NCBI GenBank assembly: GCA_947455805.1
Contig: CANGSN010000030.1
Location: 1 to 13,994 of the forward strand
Direction: 5' to 3'
Source: Planctomycetota bacterium
Lineage (GTDB): Bacteria > Planctomycetota > UBA1135 > UBA2386
DNA: 13,994 bases
Part shown: positions 1-8,485 of the stretch, piece after piece
Layout: each line of letters starts with the position of its first letter
Position numbering within the stretch: the stretch's first letter is position 1
Program-made: the position numbers and the translations under genes
Notes under the pieces: generated by a model
The model's input: the letters and a program-made list of their open reading frames with translations, nothing else
What the model was told of the DNA's origin: nothing
Databases searched by the model: none

Positions 1-1715
1 GTGCGGCGCGGCAGCATCGCCACCAGCGCCCCGATGCCGACGCACGCCGCCGCGCCGACGAGGTTGTACCAGAGGAAGGCGATGTGCATCGTGCCGTGCA
101 CGGCGAAGGTCACCAGCAACCCGCCGAGCAGGCCGGCCGACGCCGCGCGCCCGTCGGCGCGTCGGGCGAACAGCGCCAGCAGGAAGACGCCGAGGATGCT
201 GCCGTAGAAGAACGAGCCGATCTCGTTGACCTTCTCGAGCAGCGGACCGTCGCCGAGCGTGACCGCGAAGCCGGTCGCGGCGAGGCCCCAGAACGCCATG
301 ACGATGCGGCTGGTGCGCACCGCGCGCGCCTCGTCGGCAGCCGGCGCCAACCAGCGGCGGTAGAAGTCGACCATCGACGCCGAGGTCAGCGAACTCAAGG
401 CACCGGCGGCGCTGCTGATCGCCGCGGCGAAGATCGCCGCGATCATCAGGCCGAGGATCGGCTTCGGCAGCTCGTGGAAGAGGTAGTCGGTGAAGATGTA
501 GTTGATGTCCTTCTGGCGCTCCTTGTCGGGTTGCACCAGCTTGCGCGCCGTCGTGCGCGCCGCGGTCGCGGCCTGCGTCGCCGCCTGCAGGCGCACCACT
601 GCGGCCTCGTCGCCAGCCGCGACCTGCAGCAGCGCCTCGCGGCGTTCGGCGCACGCGCGATCGTGCGCTGCGGTCGCCGCCGCGAGTTGCTGCTGCGCGT
701 CACCAGCCACCTTCTCGACGTCCTCTTTCAGCTTGTGGTGGGCCGGATCGAACAGCAGCGGCTCCTTGCCGAGTCCGTGGTGCAGGAACAGCAGGCCGCC
801 GAGGAACAGCACCAGCAGCTGCAGCGGGATCTTGGTGAACGCCGACATCAGCAGCGCCCGCCGCGAGGCGTCGACCGACTTGCTGCTGAGCAGGCTCTGC
901 ACCTGCACCTGGTCGCAGCCGAAGTAGCTCAGGAACAGGAACAGCTGGCCGAACAGGCCGGTCCACAGGTTGTACTTGTCGGACCAGAACGAGCCGGCTT
1001 CGTCGGCCTTCTGCAGTGCTGGCGCGAACGACCAGGCCGGGTTCGTCACCTCGACCGCGTTCAGCTTGCCGGTGGCGCCGAGGCCGGCGAACACGCCGCC
1101 GAAACCGAGCTGGCTCACGGTGTCCCACAGCAACAACCCGAGGCACGCGACGATGCCGACGACGATGAGGACCATCTGCTTGACGTCGGTCCACACCACG
1201 CCGCCGACGCCGCCGGCGACGGTGTAGGCGGTGGTGACGAGGCCGGTGACGACGACCATCATCGTGATGTCTCGGCCGGTCATCGCCGCGAACACCACGG
1301 CGGGGGCGTAGAGCACGACCGCGAAGGCGAGACAGCGCGACAGCAGGAACGTGAAGCTGGTCAGCGTGCGCGTGACCGGACCGAATCGCCGCTCGAGATA
1401 CTCGTAGGCGGTCAGGATCGGGTGCTGCCGGTACATCGGCACGAACCAGATGCACAGGATCACCATCGCGAACGGCAGCGCGAAGTACACCTGCACCCAC
1501 TCGAGGCCGCCTTCGTAGCCCATGCCGACGCCGCCGATCAGCGTGATCGCCGACAGCTGGGTCGCCATCACCGACAGGCCGGCGGCCCACCACGGGATGT
1601 TGCGGCCGGCGGCGAAGAAGCCCTCCATGGTCTTGCTGCCGATCGTGCGGCGCACGCCGTCCCAGATCGTGTAGGCGGTGACCAGCAGGAACACGAGCCA
1701 CGCCGTGGTCGTCAT
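1..1715 (-). CDS. Sodium:solute symporter (SSS/SLC5 family), C-terminus beyond the window
   Basis: Inner-membrane secondary transporter expected to couple Na+ entry to uptake of an organic solute; the substrate cannot be read from the sequence. 571 residues are visible, starting at an ATG whose first base is 1715. The N-terminal half shows the SSS pattern: a first span at about 5-20, an AGRNIPWW segment at 36-43, the region around ATQLSAITLIGG (51-62) and a YEYLERRFG motif (104-112). The stretch AISSAAGALSSLTSAS (432-447) matches the Ser-rich helix that forms the Na2 site in vSGLT-like carriers. Between spans, residues 318-403 form a charged, Ala/Gln/Glu-rich, probably coiled-coil insertion before the DINYIF segment (403-408). 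The start overlaps by ATGA the stop of a small membrane protein, so the two are probably translated together. Family assignment is firm; substrate is unknown. Confidence 0.93.
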   Translation of the reverse strand, partial: MTTTAWLVFLLVTAYTIWDGVRRTIGSKTMEGFFAAGRNIPWWAAGLSVMATQLSAITLIGGVGMGYEGGLEWVQVYFALPFAMVILCIWFVPMYRQHPILTAYEYLERRFGPVTRTLTSFTFLLSRCLAFAVVLYAPAVVFAAMTGRDITMMVVVTGLVTTAYTVAGGVGGVVWTDVKQMVLIVVGIVACLGLLLWDTVSQLGFGGVFAGLGATGKLNAVEVTNPAWSFAPALQKADEAGSFWSDKYNLWTGLFGQLFLFLSYFGCDQVQVQSLLSSKSVDASRRALLMSAFTKIPLQLLVLFLGGLLFLHHGLGKEPLLFDPAHHKLKEDVEKVAGDAQQQLAAATAAHDRACAERREALLQVAAGDEAAVVRLQAATQAATAARTTARKLVQPDKERQKDINYIFTDYLFHELPKPILGLMIAAIFAAAISSAAGALSSLTSASMVDFYRRWLAPAADEARAVRTSRIVMAFWGLAATGFAVTLGDGPLLEKVNEIGSFFYGSILGVFLLALFARRADGRAASAGLLGGLLVTFAVHGTMHIAFLWYNLVGAAACVGIGALVAMLPRR

Positions 1716-1870
1716 CGCGCGCTCCCGAGCGGCGTGTTGCCGTAGGCGGTCAGCAGCCACAACAGCAGGATCACGACGACGGCCAGCACCATCGTCATCG
1801 CGTAGGTGCGCGGCCAGCTGCCGAACGGGGGCGGGGCGTCGCCGGGATCGTGCGAGGAGGCAGGGGCCAT
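1712..1870 (-). CDS. Small single-span membrane protein, likely symporter partner
   Basis: A 52-residue protein starting at the ATG whose first base is 1870 and ending in a TGA (1714-1712) that shares four bases (ATGA) with the start of the downstream symporter. The N-terminus (1-22) is Pro/Asp-rich and soluble, with a PPPFGSWPRTYA segment (13-24). One hydrophobic helix follows at about 25-42, rich in Val, Ile and Leu with a Trp, and then a short tail. Small one-helix proteins beside SSS transporters are known (for example the DUF4212-type small subunits); this one shows the layout but I cannot assign it to that family. The coupling by overlap supports a real gene that acts with the transporter. 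Function beyond that is inference. Confidence 0.72.
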   Translation of the reverse strand: MAPASSHDPGDAPPPFGSWPRTYAMTMVLAVVVILLLWLLTAYGNTPLGSAR

Positions 1871-1939
1871 GGCGCAAGCGAACCGGGAACGCGTCCGGCG
1901 TTCCAGCGCCGATCCTTGGTCGCCGTCGGTTCCTCGTCG

Positions 1940-1967
1940 TGGCGGCGGCGTTCCTGGTCCCTATGCT
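1940..1967 (+). promoter_or_regulatory. Possible promoter for the helicase operon
   Basis: TGGCGG (1940-1945) and TATGCT (1962-1967) are separated by 16 bases, in the 109-base gap between the divergent symporter operon and the helicase start at 1980. The -10-like box lies only 12 bases before the ATG and no Shine-Dalgarno sequence is visible, so a transcript from here would be almost leaderless. Boxes this loose occur by chance in GC-rich DNA. Confidence 0.25.
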
Positions 1968-1979
1968 GCGTGGCCCGCG

Positions 1980-4186
1980 ATGACCGACCCGATCTTCCAG
2001 GACCTCAACGACGAACAGGCCGCGGCCGTCGCCCACGGCGGTGGCCCGCTGATGGTGCTGGCGGGTGCCGGCTCCGGCAAGACGCGCGTGGTGACGCGCC
2101 GCATCGCCCGCCTGCTGCAGTCGGGCGTGCGGCCCGGCCAGATCCTGGCGATGACGTTCACCAACAAGGCCGCCGGCGAGATGGCGCACCGCGTCGCCGA
2201 GCTCGGCGGCGGCTACGTGCGGGTGGCGACGTTCCACTCGGCGTGCGCGCGCTTCCTGCGCCAGGACGGACACCACCTCGGCTATCCGGCCGACTTCTCG
2301 ATCTACGACGTGCAGGACCGCGACACGCTGATCAAGGAGCTGATGGAGGACCTCGGCATCGGCAGTGCCCAGGCCAAGCCGTCGCTGCTCGGCCAGTGGA
2401 TCAGCAAGCTGAAGAACGCGGCGATGAAGCCGTCCGACATGGGCGGCGGCAGTGACATCGCGCGCCTCGTCGAACGCATCTGGACGCCGTACCACGAGCG
2501 CATGCGCAAGGTCGGTGCTTTGGACTTCGACGACCTGCTCGGCGTGTTCCTGCAGATCCTGCGCGAGCAGCCGGAAGTGGCCGAACGCTACCGCGAGCGC
2601 TTTCCGTGGGTGCTGGTCGACGAGTTCCAGGACACCAACCGCGTCCAGTACGACCTGCTGAAGCTGCTGTGCCCGCCGCCGGGCAACCTGTGCGTCGTCG
2701 GCGATCCCGACCAGTCGATCTACGGCTTCCGCGGCGCCGAGGTGCGCAACATCCTCGACTTCGAACGCGACTACCCGACGACGACGGTGGTGCGGCTGGA
2801 GACGAACTACCGCAGCTCGGCCAACATCCTGCGCGGGGCCGAGGCGGTGATCGCCAACAACACGATGCGCAAGGACAAGCGCCTGCGCGCGACGCAGCCG
2901 GCCGGCACGCCGGTGCTGCGGCTCAAGGTCGGCGGTGCAGCCGAGGAAGCGAGCACGGTCGTCGACCGCATCGCGCAGCTGCACGACGAGGGTACACCGC
3001 TCGACCAGGTCGCCGTGTTCTACCGCGCGCACTGGCTGTCGCGCGGCTTCGAGCAGGCGCTGAAGGACCGCGGCCTGCCGTACGAGATCGTCGGCGGCCA
3101 GACGTTCTTCGAACGGCGCGAGGTCAAGGACCTGCTCGCCTACCTGCGCGTACTGGTCAACCCGCTCGACGACGTCAGCATGGGGCGCATCGTCAACGTG
3201 CCGCCGCGCGGGCTCGGCAAGGCCGGCATCGAGAAGCTGCGGCAGATCGCGTTCGCCGAAGGCATGTCGCTGCGCGAGGTCGTCGGCGAAGCGTCGCTGC
3301 ACGGCGAGTTCGGGCCGAAGGCACGCAAGGGGCTCGCCGAGCTGGCGAAGGTGCTGAACGCCGCGCAGGCGGTCGCCGACAAGGGCGCGCACGCACCGCT
3401 GAAGATCGTGCTGCTCGGCACCGACTACGTGAAGCACGCGACCAGCTTCGGCGACGCCGAGGACAGCACGCGCGAGGAGAACATCGCCGAACTGGTCAGC
3501 GACACCGTGCAGTTCGACAAGGGGCGAGCGGCGCTTTCCGGCCGCGCCGTCGGCGGCGACGGCGAAGGCGACGACGGTCCAGGCGAAGGGCTGGCCGGCT
3601 ACCTGCAGCACGTGGCGCTGCTGACCTCGGCCGACACCAAGGGCCAGGGACCGGCGGTGCGCATGATGACGGTGCACGCCGCCAAGGGTCTCGAGTTCGA
3701 CCACGTCTTCGTCATCGGTCTCGAAGAGGGCACGTTCCCGAGCATGCGCGTCGCCGACGACCCCGAAGGCCTCGAAGAGGAGCGGCGGTTGATGTACGTG
3801 GCGCTGACGCGCGCCCGCCGCACGCTGATGCTCAGCAACTGCCGCGACCGCATGGTCAACGGCGAGATGCAGTCGCTGCGACCCTCGCGCTTCCTGAAGG
3901 AACTGCCGAGCGACGTCTGCGAGAACTACGCGCCGTCGTGGCGGCGCTACGACGCCGACGAACGCGGCAGCAGCAGCAGCGGTTGGAGCGTCACGCCGGA
4001 TCCGGAGGCGCTGGCCGCGCTGCGCCCGGGTGTGCGCGTTCGGCACGATCTCTACGGCAACGGCCTGATCCGCCGCATCGCCGGCCGCGGCATGAACGCG
4101 CGGGCGGTCGTGCGCTTCGACGACGGGCTCGAACGCGAGTTCGTGCTCGAGTATGCGGGACTGAAGCTGCTCGAGGACCTGTCGCT

Positions 4187-4190
<4 letters not shown>
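1980..4190 (+). CDS. uvrD: UvrD/PcrA-type superfamily 1 DNA helicase
   Basis: ATP-driven 3'-5' DNA helicase of the UvrD/PcrA/Rep group, used in excision and mismatch repair and in clearing stalled polymerase or replication forks. The 736-residue product has every family motif in order: Q-motif LNDEQ (9-13), Walker A AGAGSGKT (28-35), motif Ia TFTNKAAGEM (59-68), Walker B DEFQDTN (214-220), motif III GDPDQSIYGFRG (about 241-252), TNYRSS (near 275), VHAAKGLEF (565-573) and YVALTRAR (606-613). The last 55 residues (682-736) begin RPGVRVRHDLYG and resemble the Tudor-like tail of PcrA/UvrD that contacts RNA polymerase, favouring UvrD/PcrA over Rep. A Gly/Asp/Glu-rich insert lies at about 523-537. 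The ATG at 1980 puts the Q-motif at its usual distance; longer in-frame starts would overlap the divergent small gene. First gene of a three-gene operon. Confidence 0.95.
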
Positions 4191-5111
<921 letters not shown>

Positions 5112-5113
<2 letters not shown>

Positions 5114-5117
5114 GGGG
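5112..5117 (+). promoter_or_regulatory. Shine-Dalgarno sequence of the radical SAM gene
   Basis: A purine-rich GAGGGG begins inside the stop region of the preceding gene and ends three bases before the ATG at 5121. It fixes that start and supports translation from one polycistronic message. Confidence 0.55.
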
Positions 5118-5120
5118 CGC

Positions 5121-6650
5121 ATGGGTCGGGAGCGAACCGTCGACATCGTGCTGGCGACGCTGAACGCGAAGTGGATCCACGCGTCGTTCGGCCTGCGCTA
5201 CCTGCGCGCCAACCTCGGCGAGCTGCGCGAGCGAAGCGTCATCCGCGAGTTCGAGATCGCGCAGCGGCCGGGCGACGTCGTCGAAGCGATCCTCGCCGAC
5301 GCGCCGCGCGTGGTCGGGCTCGGCGTCTACGTCTGGAACGCGGCGCTGTCGCTGCAGGTCGTGCGGCTGCTGAAGCAGGTCGCGCCCGGCGTCGTCTTGG
5401 TGGTCGGTGGCCCCGAGGTCAGCCACGAGAGCGAACAGCAGGAGATCTGCCGGCTCGCCGACCACGTCGTGCGCGGCGAAGCCGACCTGGCGTTCCGCGA
5501 CCTGTGCCGCGCGGTGCTCGCGGGGGTCGCCGCCCCGCACACGATCGACGCGCCGCTGCCGCACTTCCCCGAGTTGGCGTGGCCGTACGACGAATACAGC
5601 GATGCCGACATCGCGCACCGCATCGTCTACGTCGAGAGCTCGCGCGGCTGCCCGTTCACCTGCGAGTTCTGCCTGTCGGCGCTCGACGTGCCGGTGCGCA
5701 AGGCCGACACCGGCGCGTTCCTCGCCCAGATGGAACGGCTGCTGGCGCGCGGCGTGCGCCACTTCAAGTTCGTCGACCGCACGTTCAACCTCGGCATCGC
5801 CACCGCGACCGCGATCCTGCGGTTCTTCCGCGAGCGCTGGCAGGACGGCATGTTCCTGCACTTCGAACTGGTGCCCGATCGCCTGCCCGACGAACTGCGC
5901 GCCGAGATCGCCGCGTTCCCGCCGGGTGCGCTGCAGTTCGAGGTCGGCGTGCAGACGCTCGACGACGCCACGTCGGCGCGCATCAGCCGCCGCCAGAACG
6001 TGGCGAAGATGGCCGACAATCTGGCATTCCTGCGCGAACGTACGACCGCGCACGTGCACGCCGACCTGATCGTCGGGCTGCCCGGCGAGGACGAAGCGAC
6101 GTTCGCGCGCGGTTTCGACCGGCTGTGGGCGATGGGGCCGCACGAGATCCAGGTCGGCGTGCTGAAGCGGCTGCGCGGCACGCCGATCGTGCGCCACGAC
6201 CACGAGCACGGCATGCAGTACGCCGCCGAGCCGCCCTACGAGATCGTGCAGACGGCGGCGGTGCCGTTCGCCGGGATGCAGGGCATGAAGCGCTTCGCGC
6301 GCTACTGGGACCTGGTCGGCAACAGCGGCAACTGGAACGCGACCCTGACGCTGCTGCTGCGCGGCGAGTCCGCGTACGCGCGCTTCCACGCGTTCGCCCG
6401 TTGGCTGCACACGACGACGCGGCAGACCGCCGGTATCGCGCTGCACCGGCTGGCGGCGCTGCTGTGGCAGTGGCTGGTCGAAGAGTGCGGTTGCCGGGCC
6501 GACGAGGTCGGCAAGGCGCTGGCCGCCGACTACGAACGCTGCGCCCGCCACGATTGGCCGGAGTTCCTGCGGCCCTACGTGCAGGGCGATCGGCAGGCGT
6601 CGGTGCGCGCGTCGCAAGGAGCCCAGCGGCAGGCGCGCCATCGCGGCTGA
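5121..6650 (+). CDS. B12-binding domain / radical SAM protein with DUF4080-like C-terminus
   Basis: A 509-residue iron-sulfur enzyme expected to cleave S-adenosylmethionine to a 5'-deoxyadenosyl radical. The N-terminal 135 or so residues have the Rossmann-like pattern of cobalamin-binding domains (GLGVYVWN near 67-74, VVGGPEVSHE near 94-103) but no DxHxxG motif that I can see. The radical SAM domain carries CPFTCEFC, a CX3CX2C motif with cysteines at 177, 181 and 184, followed by a TIM-barrel pattern including FEVGVQTL and DLIVGLPGE. The part after about 330, with the RYWDLVGNSGNW segment, resembles the DUF4080 domain found at the end of such proteins, whose function is unknown. The last 20 or so residues are low-complexity and basic. 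It follows the sigma-54 ATPase by 7 bases with its own ribosome-binding site. Methyltransferase or other radical chemistry is possible; the substrate is unknown. Confidence 0.88.
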   Translation: MGRERTVDIVLATLNAKWIHASFGLRYLRANLGELRERSVIREFEIAQRPGDVVEAILADAPRVVGLGVYVWNAALSLQVVRLLKQVAPGVVLVVGGPEVSHESEQQEICRLADHVVRGEADLAFRDLCRAVLAGVAAPHTIDAPLPHFPELAWPYDEYSDADIAHRIVYVESSRGCPFTCEFCLSALDVPVRKADTGAFLAQMERLLARGVRHFKFVDRTFNLGIATATAILRFFRERWQDGMFLHFELVPDRLPDELRAEIAAFPPGALQFEVGVQTLDDATSARISRRQNVAKMADNLAFLRERTTAHVHADLIVGLPGEDEATFARGFDRLWAMGPHEIQVGVLKRLRGTPIVRHDHEHGMQYAAEPPYEIVQTAAVPFAGMQGMKRFARYWDLVGNSGNWNATLTLLLRGESAYARFHAFARWLHTTTRQTAGIALHRLAALLWQWLVEECGCRADEVGKALAADYERCARHDWPEFLRPYVQGDRQASVRASQGAQRQARHRG

Positions 6651-6733
6651 TGCGGTGAGCAGCGGGCGGCGGGCCTGCGCTGGCCGCAGCCGAACATGCC
6701 TCCGATCCGCTGATCCTGACGCTCGGCGGTGCC

Positions 6734-6770
6734 TCAGGGTCGGCTGTGCCTGACTGCTGCTCGGCCCTGA
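6734..6770. terminator. Possible hairpin between convergent genes
   Basis: TCAGGG (6734-6739) pairs with CCCTGA (6765-6770), and wobble pairs extend the stem inward to about 10 base pairs around a 17-base loop. It lies in the 131-base gap between the convergent radical SAM gene and the small minus-strand gene, where a two-way terminator would be expected. There is no T-run, so it is a weak call. I see nothing else in this gap. Confidence 0.3.
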
Positions 6771-6781
6771 CGTTCGGTCGT

Positions 6782-7237
6782 TCAGTCGCCGACGGCGCGC
6801 TGCAGGATCGCGATCGCCTGCCGGATCGCGGCGCGCAGCTGTTCGGCTTCGCCGCTGGCGGCCGATTGGATCTGGCGCACGGCGGCGAGGACCTTGGTCT
6901 CGATCGAGGCGCCGCCGTCGTCGGTCTCGGGCGTGCGATCGCGGCGCCGGCGGGTCACCGGCACCTCTTCGAGCACGGGGGCGGGAGCGGGCGTCTCCTT
7001 GATCAATCCGAGCAGCTGCCGCGCCGAATGCAGGGCCCGGCCCGCGGTCGGGATGCCATACAGCTTCGCTTCGGCAGCGAAGTCCCTCAGCGTCAGGTCG
7101 GGGTTGTGCTGCAGCTTGTAGATGCAGAACAGGACGCTGTCCTTCTGGCCTGGATAGCGGCGGCGCAGCGTTTCGAGGATGCCTTCCCACGAGTCGGTGG
7201 AGGCAGAAGAGCGGGGCTCGGAGTCGATCGAGTTCAC
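6782..7237 (-). CDS. Small conserved-looking protein of unknown function
   Basis: I do not recognise a named family. With GTG (first base 7237) as start, the product has 151 residues. A compact, probably helical domain (about 16-78) includes RRRYPGQKDSVLFCIYKLQ and then TLRDFAAEAKLYGIPTAGRA, which could form a helix-turn-helix-like bundle. A charged, Pro/Arg-rich linker (82-110) with an RRRRDR run leads to a C-terminal helix (112-150) rich in Ala and Gln, plausibly a coiled coil. There is no signal peptide, so it should be cytoplasmic; the basic linker would suit nucleic-acid binding, but that is speculation. No Shine-Dalgarno is visible. The frame is open up to 7405, so a longer product is possible, but the added residues look like low-complexity non-coding sequence. 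It is divergent from the next gene. Confidence 0.6.
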   Translation of the reverse strand: MNSIDSEPRSSASTDSWEGILETLRRRYPGQKDSVLFCIYKLQHNPDLTLRDFAAEAKLYGIPTAGRALHSARQLLGLIKETPAPAPVLEEVPVTRRRRDRTPETDDGGASIETKVLAAVRQIQSAASGEAEQLRAAIRQAIAILQRAVGD

Positions 7238-7335
7238 GTTGGGAAGCTGCGGCGCTGGTGGACGACCGGCCGCGGCGCGGAGCGTGTCGTCTGGCGGGGC
7301 AGCCGTCAACGGTCGGGGATACTGACCCGGCCCGG

Positions 7336-7363
7336 TTGCGCCAGGGCGCCGCTGCGATAGAGT
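7336..7363 (+). promoter_or_regulatory. Possible promoter upstream of the secreted thioredoxin-like gene
   Basis: TTGCGC (7336-7341) and TAGAGT (7358-7363) are 16 bases apart and lie 31 bases before the ATG at 7395. The spacing fits a housekeeping promoter and the position leaves room for the ribosome-binding site at 7387-7390. Four of six bases match consensus in the -10 box. This would drive the interrupted secreted-protein gene. Confidence 0.35.
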
Positions 7364-7386
7364 CCGGCGGCTGCCCTTCGAACGCT

Positions 7387-7391
7387 GGAGA
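7387..7391 (+). promoter_or_regulatory. Shine-Dalgarno sequence before the signal-peptide start
   Basis: GGAGA ends three bases before ATG 7395. It supports 7395 as a real translation start even though that frame is stopped after 25 codons. Confidence 0.5.
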
Positions 7392-7394
7392 AAC

Positions 7395-7475
7395 ATGCTC
7401 CGCAAGACCTACGTCTCCGCCCTCATGGCGCTCGCGGCCATGACGCTGGCGCGTCCTGCCGCCCCACAATGATGA
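7395..7475 (+). pseudogene. Signal peptide cut off by tandem TGA TGA (5' part of the next gene)
   Basis: ATG 7395, preceded by a good Shine-Dalgarno, encodes 25 residues that look like a complete Sec signal peptide: a basic start (MLRK), a hydrophobic core (about 8-18) and an ARPAAPQ cleavage region. Codons 26 and 27 are TGA (7470-7472) and TGA (7473-7475). Immediately after, in the same frame, reading continues without a stop to 8405 through a Gly/Ser/Pro/Thr linker with eight Gly codons (7539-7562) and then a folded domain. A signal peptide followed by a flexible linker and a domain is a normal exported-protein plan, so I infer that this is the true N-terminus of the downstream gene, broken by nonsense codons, by error in the sequence, or by an unusual decoding event. 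Confidence 0.6.
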
Positions 7476-7619
7476 GGCGGTAGCTCGGGACCCAGTTGGG
7501 CTCCCACTCCCGTCACGGGTGCTCCGACTCCAGCTGCCGGTGGTGGCGGTGGAGGTGGTGGCATTCCTCTCGACTTCCGTCGCGGCAAGACCTCGAAGAA
7601 GCTGCTCGAGATCACCTGG

Positions 7620-8405
7620 GTGTATCCGGTCTACAAGCCGGTCACGGGTGGCTCGTCCGCTCCCTCCGGGCAGACCGCCGCCGTTCAGGTCGAGCGCGCC
7701 TTGCCGGCGGAACAAGCGTTCGTCTACGTCGCCGACGGCGACAAGCGGCCGATGCTGATCCTCCGCGAGTGCGAGCGGTGCAAGGGCACCGACCACGCGC
7801 TGCTGAGCCGTTCGCTCGACAACGAGCAGACGGTGCTGCTCGCGCAGTGGTTCCGGTGCATCAAGCTGCCACCGAACGTGCTCGACGAGAAGCACCCGTT
7901 CGCCAACCTGTGGAAGCGGGAGAAGCCGGGGGATCGCATCCCACACCTCTTCTTCGCCGACCCGGACGGCAGCAACCGGCGGGAACTGCCGGGCGACCAA
8001 CCGCAGTCCGAGCTGTGGGCGACGATGTTGTCCTACCTCGATCGCTGCTATGCCGAGAGCGCCAAGGAAGCGCTCAAGGAGCTGCGCCAGCTGCTCAGCC
8101 AGTACGACAAGCTCGACATCGACGAGCAGGCCATCAAGGTCCGCATCGACAAGGAGACGGAGAAGAACGGGCCGCGCTCGCCGCGACTCAAGGACTTCGA
8201 CGCCGACCTGGCGAAGGTCGAGAAAGCGCGCACGAAGCTACGGGCGCGCGAGAAGGAGCTGCGTGAGTTGGCGCTGCGCGACATGCCTTTGGTGGACAAG
8301 CAAGCCAAGGCCAAGTCTGCGCCGAAGGCTGTCGAGCCCAAGGCTGTCGAGCCCAAGGCGGGTGAGAAGCCGTACAGCGAGCCGGCTCCCGACGCGCCGA
8401 AATGA
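7620..8405 (+). CDS. Secreted thioredoxin-fold-like protein (5' end interrupted)
   Basis: This is the body of the gene whose signal peptide is at 7395. The first standard start after the two stops is GTG 7620, giving 261 residues, but upstream in-frame codons (7563-7619, ending KKLLEITW) look like part of the same domain, so 7620 is probably not a natural start. The order of elements suggests a thioredoxin fold: strand RPMLIL (43-48), CERC (CxxC, 51-54), a helix, strand WFRCIKLP (77-84), and IPHLFFADPDG (107-117) with proline 108 in the place of the cis-Pro. Residues 128-230 are strongly helical and charged, likely a coiled coil. The tail has two copies of KAVEP. No close named family is recognised. 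A periplasmic or surface redox or scaffold role is inference and would need export by the lost signal peptide. Confidence 0.65.
   Translation: MYPVYKPVTGGSSAPSGQTAAVQVERALPAEQAFVYVADGDKRPMLILRECERCKGTDHALLSRSLDNEQTVLLAQWFRCIKLPPNVLDEKHPFANLWKREKPGDRIPHLFFADPDGSNRRELPGDQPQSELWATMLSYLDRCYAESAKEALKELRQLLSQYDKLDIDEQAIKVRIDKETEKNGPRSPRLKDFDADLAKVEKARTKLRAREKELRELALRDMPLVDKQAKAKSAPKAVEPKAVEPKAGEKPYSEPAPDAPK
8325..8354 (+). repeat. Two tandem copies of a 15-base unit
   Basis: The unit AAGGCTGTCGAGCCC occurs at 8325-8339 and, identically, at 8340-8354, followed by a diverged partial copy. It encodes KAVEP twice in the low-complexity C-terminal tail of the thioredoxin-like protein. Its length is a multiple of three, so copy-number change would not break the frame. 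Confidence 0.9.
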
Positions 8406-8485
8406 CCGGCCGATCGCGGGCTCCGGCGGTGGTCGCCGCGCCCGCGGTCCGTGCCGATGACTGCAGTGTTCTCGCCGCGAAGACG

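Noticed and set aside
84..1745. Long plus-strand open frame of 553 codons opposite the symporter
   Set aside because: Its product is Arg/His/Gln-rich low complexity, and the minus strand here encodes a clear SSS transporter with family motifs. It is a GC-rich shadow.
1806..1979. Longer start for the helicase
   Set aside because: It would add 58 residues with no family similarity and overlap the divergent small membrane gene. The Q-motif is correctly placed from 1980.
2606..4186. Upstream extension of the sigma-54 ATPase frame through the helicase gene
   Set aside because: The product before 4187 is Arg-rich shadow sequence of the helicase. The family pattern begins only after the GTG at 4187.
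6687..6746. Inverted pair CAGCCGA and TCGGCTG
   Set aside because: Seven bases only, 46 bases apart; likely chance, and it conflicts with the slightly better hairpin at 6734-6770.
7470..7475. Selenocysteine or reassigned TGA
   Set aside because: Two TGA in a row is not a usual selenocysteine arrangement, I saw no obvious SECIS-like hairpin just after, and TGA ends several other genes here as a normal stop.
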